This document shows, piece by piece, positions 1 to 9,257 of a stretch of DNA of 64,000 bases. Within the stretch, counting starts at the first letter, position 1; each line of letters starts with the position of its first letter. The DNA comes from Neobacillus citreus. GTDB lineage: Bacteria > Bacillota > Bacilli > Bacillales > Cytobacillaceae. Below the pieces are notes generated by a model that did no database searches, had not been told where the DNA came from, and was given only the letters and a program-made list of their open reading frames with translations. The stretch covers positions 1 through 64,000 of the forward strand of contig NZ_JAGYPE020000012.1 in assembly GCF_018343545.2 (NCBI RefSeq), given 5' to 3'. The translations under genes and the position numbers were made by a program.

Positions 1-78
1 TAAAAATCTCTATACCTTAATTATACAAAAAAGACTGCCAGCAAACCCGAATTTTTTCGAATTTGTCGACAGTCTGAG

Positions 79-99
79 CCTGCTATCGCAGGTTTTTTT
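79..99 (+). terminator. Intrinsic terminator of an upstream gene
   Basis: The arms CCTGC and GCAGG close a 4-nt loop and are followed by seven Ts. A second, longer pairing (AGACTG at about 32 with CAGTCT at about 71) precedes it. The gene it serves lies left of the window. Apart from this structure and an AT-rich stretch before ppc, I see nothing in bases 1-291. Confidence 0.6.
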
Positions 100-291
100 C
101 TTTATCAGAATCTAAACCCCGATATTTATTGAATGCCCCTGCTAACCGGGCCTGTTGCAGAGCCTAAATATTATTCATACATTAACGCAAATTATAAAAA
201 AGAAATTTATCTTTTAACAAATTTCTGAAGATATGATATATTTATAAATAAAAATTTTAGTACATCACATGATTAAAGGGAAGGTGAGAGA

Positions 292-3045
292 ATGGCAGCA
301 GATTTGATGAAAAAAGACAGCAGTCTTCCGTTGCGTCGCGATGTTAAACTACTTGGTAAAATGCTAGGTGAGATTCTGGTGAACCACGGTGGCCAGGAGC
401 TATATGAGAAAGTCGAAAAAATAAGACTTATGGCCAAATCACTTAGGATTCACTTTGACGAAGAAATTTATTCTGCATTAAAACAGGAAATCGTTACCTT
501 GACCCCGCCAATGCGCAAGCAGGTAATCCGGGCATTTTCTATGTATTTCCATTTGATAAATGTTGCTGAGCAAAACCATCGAATCCGCAGGCGCAGGCAA
601 TATCAGCTTCAAAGTGACAACATCGTTCAGCCTGCTTCAATTGAAAGTGCAATCCTTTCACTGAAAGAAAATAACATTAACTTGCAAACTATTCAAAATG
701 TGCTGCAAAGCATATCACTTGAGCTTGTTATTACGGCACATCCAACAGAGGCAACAAAGCGTTCCATTCTTGAAGTACAACAGCGGATTGCCGAAATTCT
801 AAAAAATCTTGATCATCCGCTTCTTTCAGGCAGGGAACAAAAAAAGCTCGAAGAAAGTTTGTTTAATGAAGTCGCTATCCTTTGGCAGACCGATGAATTG
901 CGGGAAAATAAACCAACCGTAATGGATGAGGTTAGAAATGGGCTGTATTATTTTGATCAAACATTATTTGAAGTCCTCCCTGATATCCATCAAGAGGTTT
1001 CAGATAGTCTCGAGAAATATTATCCTGAAACCTCCTGGGATGTTCCAAATTTCTTGAGGTTCGGGTCATGGATTGGCGGGGATCGGGATGGTAACCCGAA
1101 CGTGACCCATGATGTGACCTGGGAAACATTGGGCCGGCAAAGGCGCCTTGTCTTGAAAAAATATAAAAATGTTTTAGTAGATTTAATGAAACGCTACAGC
1201 CATTCCACCTCAAGGGTAAAAGTCAGCGAAGATCTGCTGAAATATATTGATGAAAAAGAAGATCTCTATTTGACAGAAGATAAAAAATGGCCGGTCCAAG
1301 CGGAGGTATACCGTCGCGCTTTCGCTATTATAATTGAGCGGGTGAAGCAGACTGGAAAATCTGAACTAGGCTACAGCAGTGCGGAAGAATTGCTGGAAGA
1401 TCTGTTTTTAATTAATAGAAGCTTAAAGCAGCATCATCCTGCCCGCCACGAACTCGGGAACATTGAAAAACTGATTCGTCAGGTCCAACTGTTTGGTTTC
1501 CATTTAGCCACACTTGATATTAGAAATCATAGCGGAGAGCATGAGGCCGCTATTACTGAGATACTTGGAAAAGTAGGCATCACTGAAAACTATGCAGGAC
1601 TAAGCGAAACAGAAAAATTAGAAATATTGCAGAGGATTCTCCTTGATCCCCGGCCGCTCCTTTTATTACATGAGGATTACTCCACGGAAACCCAGGAAAT
1701 GATTAAAGTATTTCAGATGATTAAAAACGCTCATGAAGAATTTGGACAAAGAGCAATTACAGTTTATCTGGTAAGCATGACTAAATCACCGAGTGATTTA
1801 TTGGAGGTTTTAGTTTTAGCCAAAGAAGCTGGACTCTATCGTCTTCATGCGGATGGGACGTTGACAAGCCATTTAAATGTTGCTCCGCTATTGGAGACCA
1901 TTGATGATCTAACAGCCGGTTCACTTATTATGGAAGAACTTTTCAATATGCCAGTTTACCGCAATCATTTGCAGTGCTTGCGGAATCAGCAGGAAATTAT
2001 GCTCGGCTATTCTGACGGCAGCAAAGACGGCGGCACGCTGACGGCGAACTGGAAGCTTTATAAGGCACAGGTAGAAATTCATGAAATGGCGAAAAAATAT
2101 CAAATCAGCCTGAAATTCTTCCATGGGCGCGGCGGTTCATTAGGCCGCGGCGGCGGTCCTTTAAACAAAAGCCTTTTATCACAACCGGCTGAAACAATTG
2201 GTGACGGAGTGAAAATTACCGAGCAGGGTGAGGTTTTATCTTCTCGATACCTGCTTGAGGATATTGCCTATAGAAGCTTGGAGCAAGCTGTATCGACCCT
2301 GATTCTTGCTGCAGCGCATGTTACGGAAGAAGGAGAAATGCGGGAGGCGTCATGGGAAAAAGCAATTGAAGAAATATCAAATGCTGCTCTTGCTAAATAT
2401 CAATCTCTTGTCTTTGAAGATCCCGATTTCCTAACCTATTTTCAATCTGCAACACCACTAAGGGAAGTGGGTGCATTAAACATCGGCTCAAGACCAATGA
2501 GCCGCAAAAACCAAGGACGCTTTGAAGACCTGCGAGCTATTCCATGGGTTTTTGCTTGGACCCAAAGCAGACAACTCCTGCCGGGGTGGTATGCGGCAGG
2601 AACAGGCCTGGAAGCTTTTGCATCAGGCAGTGAGCAAAACTTAAAGCTGCTAAAGGAAATGTATCTGAAGTGGCCTTTCTTCCAATCAACGATTGATAAC
2701 CTGCAAATGGCTCTCATGAAGGCTGATATTACAACTGCCAAAGAATATTTAACACTTGTTGAAGATAAAACGATTGCTGAAAGAATTTTTACGAATATAT
2801 TCGAGGAATATGAGAAAACAAAAGCGATTCTTTTGAAAATTACGGGGGACCAAGAATTACTTGACCATACTCCAAACATAAAAGAATCTGTGTTCCGCCG
2901 CAATCCGTATGTCGACCCGCTTAATTTCCTTCAGGTCGAATTAATAAAAGAACTTAGAAAACAGGACGAGCCTGACGCTGCTGTTTTGACGGAAGTTCTC
3001 TTGACCATTAGCGGTATCTCCGCCGGTTTGCGTAATACAGGTTGA
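292..3045 (+). CDS. ppc: Phosphoenolpyruvate carboxylase
   Basis: Carboxylates phosphoenolpyruvate with bicarbonate to oxaloacetate, an anaplerotic step in the cytosol. The 917-residue length is normal for bacterial PEPC. The catalytic motif VITAHPTEAT (His150), the GYSDGSKDGG segment near residue 572, the glycine/arginine loop FHGRGGSLGRGGGP near 610-623 and the conserved C-terminal RNTG are all present. The start is set by AAGGTGAG just upstream. The gene is monocistronic: a strong terminator follows within 10 nt. B. subtilis itself relies on pyruvate carboxylase, so PEPC is a distinguishing feature of this strain's lineage. Confidence 0.97.
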   Translation: MAADLMKKDSSLPLRRDVKLLGKMLGEILVNHGGQELYEKVEKIRLMAKSLRIHFDEEIYSALKQEIVTLTPPMRKQVIRAFSMYFHLINVAEQNHRIRRRRQYQLQSDNIVQPASIESAILSLKENNINLQTIQNVLQSISLELVITAHPTEATKRSILEVQQRIAEILKNLDHPLLSGREQKKLEESLFNEVAILWQTDELRENKPTVMDEVRNGLYYFDQTLFEVLPDIHQEVSDSLEKYYPETSWDVPNFLRFGSWIGGDRDGNPNVTHDVTWETLGRQRRLVLKKYKNVLVDLMKRYSHSTSRVKVSEDLLKYIDEKEDLYLTEDKKWPVQAEVYRRAFAIIIERVKQTGKSELGYSSAEELLEDLFLINRSLKQHHPARHELGNIEKLIRQVQLFGFHLATLDIRNHSGEHEAAITEILGKVGITENYAGLSETEKLEILQRILLDPRPLLLLHEDYSTETQEMIKVFQMIKNAHEEFGQRAITVYLVSMTKSPSDLLEVLVLAKEAGLYRLHADGTLTSHLNVAPLLETIDDLTAGSLIMEELFNMPVYRNHLQCLRNQQEIMLGYSDGSKDGGTLTANWKLYKAQVEIHEMAKKYQISLKFFHGRGGSLGRGGGPLNKSLLSQPAETIGDGVKITEQGEVLSSRYLLEDIAYRSLEQAVSTLILAAAHVTEEGEMREASWEKAIEEISNAALAKYQSLVFEDPDFLTYFQSATPLREVGALNIGSRPMSRKNQGRFEDLRAIPWVFAWTQSRQLLPGWYAAGTGLEAFASGSEQNLKLLKEMYLKWPFFQSTIDNLQMALMKADITTAKEYLTLVEDKTIAERIFTNIFEEYEKTKAILLKITGDQELLDHTPNIKESVFRRNPYVDPLNFLQVELIKELRKQDEPDAAVLTEVLLTISGISAGLRNTG

Positions 3046-3050
3046 TTTTT

Positions 3051-3084
3051 AGCCACAAACCTATTTTAGGGTTTGTGGCTTTTT
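3051..3084 (+). terminator. Intrinsic terminator of ppc
   Basis: Perfect 11-bp stem AGCCACAAACC / GGTTTGTGGCT with an 8-nt loop and a T-run, starting 6 nt after the ppc stop. Confidence 0.9.
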
Positions 3085-3109
3085 GAATTTTTTGTGAACT
3101 TTTGTAAAA

Positions 3110-3127
3110 TGAATGGCTGTTCATTCA
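3110..3127. promoter_or_regulatory. FadR-type operator upstream of adhE
   Basis: The 18-mer TGAATGGCTGTTCATTCA lies in the centre of a 26-bp perfect inverted repeat (3106-3131, arms AAAATGAATG / CATTCATTTT). It matches the B. subtilis FadR (YsiA) box, which I recall as TGAATGAMTANTCATTCA, at all but two specified positions. FadR is an acyl-CoA-responsive TetR-family repressor of beta-oxidation genes. Binding here is inferred. Confidence 0.65.
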
Positions 3128-3128
3128 T

Positions 3129-3149
3129 TTTGTCGCAAAATTCGACAAA
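3129..3149. promoter_or_regulatory. Inverted pair of Spo0A-type (0A) boxes upstream of adhE
   Basis: TTTGTCGCA (3129-3137, + strand, 8/9 to TTTGTCGAA) faces TTCGACAAA (3141-3149, a perfect 0A box on the - strand). They form an inverted repeat with 9-nt arms at 3127-3151. They end 19 bp before the likely -10 element, so they cover about -52 to -32. This is the position used by Spo0A when it activates promoters. Confidence 0.5.
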
Positions 3150-3165
3150 ATCGAAAAAAGTCACG

Positions 3166-3174
3166 TGCTATATT
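3166..3174 (+). promoter_or_regulatory. Likely extended -10 promoter of adhE
   Basis: TGC followed by TATATT gives an extended -10 element, with a transcription start expected near 3181. No good -35 sits at 17 bp. The nearest -35-like hexamer (TTCGAC at 3141) is 22 bp away and lies inside a 0A box, which resembles the long spacing of Spo0A-activated spoIIG. Confidence 0.45.
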
Positions 3175-3230
3175 TATGCAGAGGGGAAAAGGAGTGATTA
3201 GATAATTCATATTACCGGAGGGATGTCTAC

Positions 3231-5834
3231 ATGGCTGTAAAAGAAAAAGTTGTCCAGGAGAAACATCAGGTTTATGCAATGATTGATGAATTAGCCAATA
3301 ACGGAGCGAAAGCACTGAATGAATTCCGCTGTTATAATCAGGAAATCGTGGACGAAATTGTTAAACAGATGGCTCTTGCTGCACTTGAAAACCACAAGTA
3401 TTTGGCCAAGCTTGCAGTAAAAGAAACACAAAGAGGGGTTTACGAAGACAAAGTTTTTAAAAACATGTTTGCCACTGAAATGATTTACAACAACATCAGG
3501 GATATGAAAACGGTGGGTGTCATTGCCGAAAATGATAATGATGGGATGGTCGAAATGGCCGAGCCGGTTGGAGTCATTGCCGGTGTTATCCCCATCACCA
3601 ATCCGACATCAACAGTCATTTTTAAATCGTTGATTTCACTTAAAACAAGGAATCCAATCATCTTTGCATTTCCACGATATGCTCAAAAATGCTGTACAAT
3701 AACAGCCCAGCTGCTTAGCGAAGCGGCTGAAAAGGCTGGCGCTCCAAAGAATTGCATCCAGTGGATAGAGGTACCTTCTCATGAAGCCTTTCAGGCCCTG
3801 ATGAAACATCCGCAGATATCGCTCATCCTTGCAACCGGGGGCCCGAATCTAGTGAAGGCAGCGTACAGCTCTGGAAAGCCTGCACTAGGTGTTGGTGCCG
3901 GAAATGTACCTTGTTATATTGAAAAATCGGCCAACATTAAACGTGCAGTCAATGACTTAATTTTGTCAAAGACCTTTGACAACGGTATGATTTGTGCTTC
4001 CGAACAAGCTCTTATCATTGATCAAGAAATTTATGATGTAGTAAGACAGGAGTTGATCGCCAATCACTGCTATTTTCTCAATAGGGAAGAAAAGCAATTG
4101 CTCGAACGCGCCGCAATTGAACCAAAAACAAAAGAGCTTAACCCAATGATTGTCGGTCTTCCTGCTTATATGATTGCAAAAATGGCTGGAATCAATGTGC
4201 CGCTCAATACAAAGATTCTACTTGCCGAGTTGGATGGTGTGGGGCAGCAGTATCCACTATCCTGTGAAAAATTAAGCCCGATATTAGCGTGCTACAAGGT
4301 CAATAGTTTTGCAGAAGGACTTCTTGTTGCTGAAGAGACACTTGAATATGGCGGTCTTGGGCATTCGGCAGCGATTCACACTACCAACCAGGATGTGATT
4401 GATACATTTTCGCAAAGAATGAAAGCTGGCAGGATTATTGTCAATACACCATCCACACACGGGGCAATCGGCGACATCTATAATACATCATTACCGTCCT
4501 TAACCATCGGATGCGGAACATATGGAGGGAATTCTGTGTCACAGAATGTGGGAGCAGCAAATTTACTCAATATCAAAAAAGTAGCCAAAAGAAGAACTAT
4601 GACACAGTGGTTTAAAGTTCCATCACAGATTTTCTTTGAGAAGAATTCGGTTCAAACACTTGCGGCCGTTCCCGGTATTTCAAAAGCATTTATTGTGACC
4701 AGCGAAAGCCCGCTAAAGAATGGCTATGTCGAAAAGGTGCAGTATTATTTAAAAAAGAATCCTAACAATGTTCTTTGTGATATTTTCTGGGAGATTAAAC
4801 AGGACCCAAGCATTGAAACAGTGATGGCCGGTGCAGAACGGATGAAAAAGTTCCAGCCTGATTGTATTATCGCCCTTGGCGGAGGTTCGGTCATGGATGC
4901 TGCCAAAGCCATGTGGCTGTTTTATGAACACCCAGACGCAGATTTCAAGAGCCTGACGCATAAATTCTTTGATCCAAGCAAGCGAGTGGTTAAATTCCCG
5001 GCTCTTCGAACTAAGGCGAATTTTATTGCGATCCCAACCACATCCGGTACAGGATCCGAGGTAACATCCGCCTCCGTTATTTCAGATAAAAAGGCAAATA
5101 TCAAATATCCAATGGTTGATGCGCAGCTGACACCAGATGTTGCCATTGTCGATCCACAGTTTGTCATGACTGTTCCTAAACATGTAACAGCGGATACGGG
5201 CATGGATGTATTAACACACGCGATTGAAGCCTATGTATCGGTTCTAGCCAATGATTATACGGATGGACTTGCAATGAAGGCTATTCAGTTGGTCTTTGAA
5301 TATCTGCCTAAGGCATACAGGGATGGAAGCGATGAACTTGCCCGTGAAAAAATGCATAATGCGGCTACGATTGCCGGTATGGCATTTGGCAATGCTTTCT
5401 TAGGTATTAATCACAGTCTTGCTCATGTCATTGGTGCGGAATTTAATATTCCTCATGGACGGGCCAATGCCATCATGCTGCCGCATGTCATCCGCTTTAA
5501 CGCGATGAAGCCCAATAAATTAATGACTTTCCCTAAATATGAACACTTTATTGCGGATGTACGTTATGCGGAAATTGCCAAAATGCTTGGCCTGCCTGCA
5601 AGCACGACCGAAGAGGGAGTGAAAAGCTTAATCGCAGCAATCGTTGAACTTGCTGAGGAATTGGATATACCAATGAGCATCGAAGCGTCTGGTGTTAGGA
5701 AAGATGAATTTGAAAGCAAATTATCAGAACTTGCTGAACGGGCATTTGACGATCAGGATACAATTGCCAATCCCAAAATGCCTCTAGTAACTGAATTAGC
5801 AGAAATCTATCTTCAAGCATACAAAGGTGTCTAA
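3231..5834 (+). CDS. adhE: Bifunctional acetaldehyde-CoA/alcohol dehydrogenase AdhE
   Basis: Interconverts acetyl-CoA, acetaldehyde and ethanol with NADH. Residues 1 to about 450 form the acylating aldehyde dehydrogenase with its nucleophile in GMICASEQ (Cys255). The C-terminal half is an iron-dependent alcohol dehydrogenase, with [10 protein letters not shown] near 550 and the metal-site segment NHSLAH (His728, His732) followed by PHGRAN. The 867-residue length is normal for AdhE. ATG 3231 is chosen because it sits 9 nt after CCGGAGGG, while the ATG at 3223 is too close to that site. Only 29 nt without a terminator separate it from the PHA genes, so co-transcription is likely. Confidence 0.97.
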   Translation: MAVKEKVVQEKHQVYAMIDELANNGAKALNEFRCYNQEIVDEIVKQMALAALENHKYLAKLAVKETQRGVYEDKVFKNMFATEMIYNNIRDMKTVGVIAENDNDGMVEMAEPVGVIAGVIPITNPTSTVIFKSLISLKTRNPIIFAFPRYAQKCCTITAQLLSEAAEKAGAPKNCIQWIEVPSHEAFQALMKHPQISLILATGGPNLVKAAYSSGKPALGVGAGNVPCYIEKSANIKRAVNDLILSKTFDNGMICASEQALIIDQEIYDVVRQELIANHCYFLNREEKQLLERAAIEPKTKELNPMIVGLPAYMIAKMAGINVPLNTKILLAELDGVGQQYPLSCEKLSPILACYKVNSFAEGLLVAEETLEYGGLGHSAAIHTTNQDVIDTFSQRMKAGRIIVNTPSTHGAIGDIYNTSLPSLTIGCGTYGGNSVSQNVGAANLLNIKKVAKRRTMTQWFKVPSQIFFEKNSVQTLAAVPGISKAFIVTSESPLKNGYVEKVQYYLKKNPNNVLCDIFWEIKQDPSIETVMAGAERMKKFQPDCIIALGGGSVMDAAKAMWLFYEHPDADFKSLTHKFFDPSKRVVKFPALRTKANFIAIPTTSGTGSEVTSASVISDKKANIKYPMVDAQLTPDVAIVDPQFVMTVPKHVTADTGMDVLTHAIEAYVSVLANDYTDGLAMKAIQLVFEYLPKAYRDGSDELAREKMHNAATIAGMAFGNAFLGINHSLAHVIGAEFNIPHGRANAIMLPHVIRFNAMKPNKLMTFPKYEHFIADVRYAEIAKMLGLPASTTEEGVKSLIAAIVELAEELDIPMSIEASGVRKDEFESKLSELAERAFDDQDTIANPKMPLVTELAEIYLQAYKGV

Positions 5835-5863
5835 ATAAAGTCAGTCTATGGAGGGAGAAAAAA

Positions 5864-6478
5864 TTGTCGGAGGAAATGGAGCAAAAACAGGAAACCCAAA
5901 CAGTAGGCGAAGAACATATTCAGCTCGGGGTCAGCGGTTTAGATCTGCTCTGGCGTGCAGCTTTTAGGAAAATGGATGAATGGGCAAAACGTGCTGAATT
6001 CGAAGACGAGGTATTTTTGAAGAGGGCTAAGCTATTTGCAGATAGTGTAGGACGAAGCCAAGCAGATGTGAAAGAAATCACTGATAAATTTACAAAGGAA
6101 TTTGCTCAATGGGAAAAAACAGCACGCGATGAATTTTTTATGTCAACAACCAGTCTAGCACACTTTTTCCCGGTTAAGTCCTTTAAAGAAATAAATGAGC
6201 AACTCGAGCGCATTCATCAAAAAACACTGTCACTTCTTAACAGGCCATGCCAGTTTATAACTAATACGGAGGCACCAGATAAATATTTTGCAATGATAGA
6301 ACAGTATATTTCGCTAAGAAAAAAGGCAAGAAGCCGATATCTTACAACTTTAAAACAGGCTGGAAATCTAGTCTATGAAAACCAAAAAGTGTTTGTAAAC
6401 TTATTTTCCAAACAAATCAGTACGTTCGTTTTTCCGCTTAACAAATATCTGGAGAGAAGTACGATTAGAAAATTTTAA
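5864..6478 (+). CDS. Phasin-like protein of the PHA operon, function unknown
   Basis: A 204-residue, charged, apparently all-helical protein without signal peptide or membrane segment. I do not recognise the family. The helical make-up and position immediately before phaR and phaC suggest a granule-associated or PHA synthase-assisting protein. Starts with TTG, 8 nt after GGAGGG. The in-frame ATG at 5876 has its GGAGG only 2-3 nt away, so TTG is preferred. It occupies the place where phaB or other pha genes are found in B. megaterium-type clusters. The granule role is inferred from context only. Confidence 0.7.
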   Translation: MSEEMEQKQETQTVGEEHIQLGVSGLDLLWRAAFRKMDEWAKRAEFEDEVFLKRAKLFADSVGRSQADVKEITDKFTKEFAQWEKTARDEFFMSTTSLAHFFPVKSFKEINEQLERIHQKTLSLLNRPCQFITNTEAPDKYFAMIEQYISLRKKARSRYLTTLKQAGNLVYENQKVFVNLFSKQISTFVFPLNKYLERSTIRKF

Positions 6479-6496
6479 TACAAGGAGTGAGGCGGC

Positions 6497-7228
6497 ATGT
6501 CTAAAGAAAAAACCTATGATCTATTTGCAGGTTATAAACTGTTAAGTGAAATGTGGGAAAAACAATTAATGGATGTTTTATTTAAGGCGACTGACAACAA
6601 AGAATTTGTCCGCACGGCAAATATAGGACTTGACCTGCATTCGCGATATATGGAAAGGCTGCGAAAAAATCAGGAGTTTATTGCTGCATTAATGAATATC
6701 CCAACCAAGAAGGATGTCGCAAACGCGGCAAAAATGTCGATTCAGGCTGAAGAAAAATTTGATAGTTTAGAAGAACAGGTATGGAATTTGCAAGACAGTT
6801 TGGCAAGCTTTAGTAAAGAAAATTTGACTTTCCTTCAAGAGATAATCAACACTATCAATCAAATGAAAGCTGAATCACTGAAAACAAAAGAAGAGCTGGC
6901 AGAAACCAAAAAGATTAAGACAGATCTTCAAGATTTACGGCAGGGTTTTGTTGATATCAAAATCCTCCAGGTGAACCTCCAGGAAATGCGCAAGGAGCTT
7001 GAGGGACTAAAGGCAATTCAAGCAGAGCTTAAAGATTCTCTCACCCATCAAGAACCGCCAAAAATAGATAGCGGTTTGGAGGAACTAAGGCAGGAGATTG
7101 CCCAATTGGCTGAACTAAAAAGTGAAATTGCCTCATTAAAGGAATTAATGGGAAAAGAGAAAGAAAGAAAACAAAAAAAGGAACCGGAAAAAGAGCTGGT
7201 CCTGCCAGGGGCCAGTACCACCAAATAA
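6497..7228 (+). CDS. phaR: PHA synthase subunit PhaR (class IV)
   Basis: Non-catalytic partner of PhaC in class IV polyhydroxyalkanoate synthases. The segment NIPTKKDVANAAKMSIQAEE near residues 68-87 and the following EEKFDSLEEQV coiled-coil entry resemble Bacillus PhaR. The rest, to about residue 225, is a long predicted coiled coil, and the tail is basic (KERKQKK). At 243 residues it is longer than the roughly 160-200 residues usual for Bacillus PhaR, mostly through the extended coiled coil. ATG is preceded by AAGGAGTGAGG. Lies 18 nt after the phasin-like gene and 20 nt before phaC. Confidence 0.8.
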   Translation: MSKEKTYDLFAGYKLLSEMWEKQLMDVLFKATDNKEFVRTANIGLDLHSRYMERLRKNQEFIAALMNIPTKKDVANAAKMSIQAEEKFDSLEEQVWNLQDSLASFSKENLTFLQEIINTINQMKAESLKTKEELAETKKIKTDLQDLRQGFVDIKILQVNLQEMRKELEGLKAIQAELKDSLTHQEPPKIDSGLEELRQEIAQLAELKSEIASLKELMGKEKERKQKKEPEKELVLPGASTTK

Positions 7229-7248
7229 CGTAAAGGGGGTATTGGTAA

Positions 7249-8328
7249 ATGAGTACTAGAGTTTCAACAAAAAGTTTTTTACCGCTTTTAAATATCGAGA
7301 AGGAAACGAAACGATGGAATCAGCTTTATAAAGTTATGACTGAGCCTAAGCCGGATATCATCCCTACACCGAGAAAATGTGTATGGAAAAAAAATAAAAC
7401 GACTTTATGGTATCATCCTGCAAAGGAAAAGAAGCATGCCGTACCTGTATTTCTTGTATATTCACTTTTGAACAAAGTGTACATTTTGGATGTAGGAGAA
7501 GGCAGCAGCGTGGTTGGCGGATTAACGGAAAGAGGATACGATGTTTACCTTCTGGATTGGGGTACTCCGGGCCTGGAAGATGCTGATCTTACTTTAGAAA
7601 ACTATATTATCGATTATTTGGAAAACGCACTTAAACGGGCAATAAGGCATTCTGGTGCAAAAGAAATATCCTTAATGGGATATTGTTTAGGCGGGACAAT
7701 GGCCGCTATTCTTGCCTCTATTACAAGCCTGCCAATTAAGAATTTAGTATTAGCCGCAGTCCCAATTGATTTTAGCATAGGGACTGTACCGCAAAAATGG
7801 CTGGATGGAATTCAAAATGGTGAACTAAGCTTTGACCGCTTTGCCAATGCTTATCGAACCCTCCCATCCGAGTTCCTTTACTTGATGTTTAAGCTGATCA
7901 CACCGTTAAACGCGGCCACAATGGCCAACCTATATACCCGCGCCCATGATGAGAAATATGTTGAAAAATGGCGCCGGATGGATAAATGGACGAAGGATGC
8001 TCAGGCATTTGCGGGTGCCGCCTTTAAGCAATTTTTTAATGATTTTTATAAAGAAAACAAATTGTTACAAGGTGAATTAGTGATGGATGGCAGGAAAGTA
8101 GATTTAAAGAATATTAAATGCCCGTTGTTTGTGTTCTCTTGTTCCCGCGATACTTTAATTGCTGAAAAGCAAAGTCTGCCGATTATGGACCTTGTTTCAA
8201 GTGAGGATAAGACATATGAAGTATATGAAGGCGGCCATGTTTCTCTTGTGCTCACAGGAGTTTTCGCAGAAATAATGGACCCATGGTTATCCACTCGTTC
8301 ACATGATTTACAAGAAGTCCGCTCATAA
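7249..8328 (+). CDS. phaC: Class IV polyhydroxyalkanoate synthase PhaC
   Basis: Polymerises (R)-3-hydroxyacyl-CoA into intracellular polyester on the granule surface. The alpha/beta-hydrolase fold carries the PHA synthase box GYCLGG with Cys146 as nucleophile, Asp301 in SCSRDTL and His330 in GGHVSLV. At 359 residues it has the short class III/IV size and needs PhaR. ATG follows AAAGGGGG. It is the last gene of the adhE-pha operon. No acetoacetyl-CoA reductase (phaB) is found next to it, so (R)-3-hydroxybutyryl-CoA must come from elsewhere in the genome. Confidence 0.95.
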   Translation: MSTRVSTKSFLPLLNIEKETKRWNQLYKVMTEPKPDIIPTPRKCVWKKNKTTLWYHPAKEKKHAVPVFLVYSLLNKVYILDVGEGSSVVGGLTERGYDVYLLDWGTPGLEDADLTLENYIIDYLENALKRAIRHSGAKEISLMGYCLGGTMAAILASITSLPIKNLVLAAVPIDFSIGTVPQKWLDGIQNGELSFDRFANAYRTLPSEFLYLMFKLITPLNAATMANLYTRAHDEKYVEKWRRMDKWTKDAQAFAGAAFKQFFNDFYKENKLLQGELVMDGRKVDLKNIKCPLFVFSCSRDTLIAEKQSLPIMDLVSSEDKTYEVYEGGHVSLVLTGVFAEIMDPWLSTRSHDLQEVRS

Positions 8329-8342
8329 TTTCCAAGGACGGG

Positions 8343-8406
8343 AATAAATTTATTAACGGGAGGAAACGGGGTGGGGGTCCCATCCTTCCCGCTAATATAA
8401 ATTTAT
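8343..8406. terminator. Long imperfect hairpin between convergent genes
   Basis: AATAAATTTATTAACGGGAGG pairs imperfectly with CCTTCCCGC and TAATATAAATTTAT across a G/C-rich loop. It lies between phaC (+) and the alpha/beta hydrolase (-) and can end transcription from both sides. The T-runs are poor. Confidence 0.45.
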
Positions 8407-9185
8407 CCTGCATTACGATGCTGGTTGAGGAATTCACGTAAGAGAAGGTTAAACCGGTCTTTTGCTTCCAGTTTGGCAAGATGGCCGGTATTCCTCATAA
8501 TAATGAATTTTGAGTTTGGTATTAACTTATGCATCCATGCCTGTATCCAAACCGGCAATACAGAATCATACTGTCCGCCAATTATAAGTGTTGGCACTTC
8601 AATTGTTGGCAGTAATGATAAATTATTCACTTCCAGGCAAGCTTTCAATGATTCAATAAAAATCTCATGTTTAGGTCGAAAAAGTTGGTTGAATTGTTTA
8701 ACAGTTTCCTTATCCCAGGAATACAAGGCCATTCGGGCTAAATATTCTGATTCTTTCCCGGCAGAAGCGACTTTTTGAAACTTTGCTTTTCGATTTTCGA
8801 ATAGTAGGCGTTTGAGTTTATTTGGAAAGTAGTGGAATGTACTTACTAGCATGAGAGAACGGCAGATAGAGGGCGACTGGCGGTAGATTTCCTGTGCAAC
8901 GGCTCCACCCATTGATAATCCAACAATGTGAGCGTTTTCAATTTTTAACTCCTTCAATAGGCTGATAATGTCTGCAGCAAAATTCTGGATCGTGATTCCA
9001 TCGGTCTTGGTGCATTCCCCGTGGCCTCTCAGGTCTGGAATAATTAATTCATATTCATCGGCAAATTCAAATTGGTGATGCCACCCCTCCTTTATCTCAC
9101 CTAGACCATGAATAAACACTAACGGCTCGCCTTTACCTAAATGTAAATAAGGAACACCCAATTTGCTAACCTTTGCTTTTTCCAT
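8403..9185 (-). CDS. Alpha/beta hydrolase, candidate intracellular PHB depolymerase
   Basis: A 260-residue soluble alpha/beta hydrolase with oxyanion segment HGLGE (26-30), nucleophile elbow GLSMGG (Ser91), acid Asp207 in GGQYD and His235 in NTGH. It is of the 3-oxoadipate enol-lactonase-like type. The B. thuringiensis intracellular PHB depolymerase was, as I recall, found in a protein with that annotation and a G-W-S-M-G-G box. Being embedded between phaC and phaQP makes a PHA-related esterase or thioesterase likely. Transcribed divergently from phaQ; start preceded by GAAAGGTGG. The substrate is inferred from context. Confidence 0.75.
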   Translation of the reverse strand: MEKAKVSKLGVPYLHLGKGEPLVFIHGLGEIKEGWHHQFEFADEYELIIPDLRGHGECTKTDGITIQNFAADIISLLKELKIENAHIVGLSMGGAVAQEIYRQSPSICRSLMLVSTFHYFPNKLKRLLFENRKAKFQKVASAGKESEYLARMALYSWDKETVKQFNQLFRPKHEIFIESLKACLEVNNLSLLPTIEVPTLIIGGQYDSVLPVWIQAWMHKLIPNSKFIIMRNTGHLAKLEAKDRFNLLLREFLNQHRNAG

Positions 9186-9257
9186 TTTACACCACCTTTC
9201 ATTTTTAATAGTTTATATCCAAGTTGGTAAAATTGTAAACAGGTTTATTCAGCTTTT

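Noticed and set aside
2442-2903. 153-codon antisense frame inside ppc
   Set aside because: Shadow of the ppc reading frame; no start signal or recognisable domain.
3091-3110. Rex-like site TTGTGAAC...TGTAAAA before adhE
   Set aside because: Only the left half matches TTGTGAA; the right half has 4 of 7 positions, too weak.
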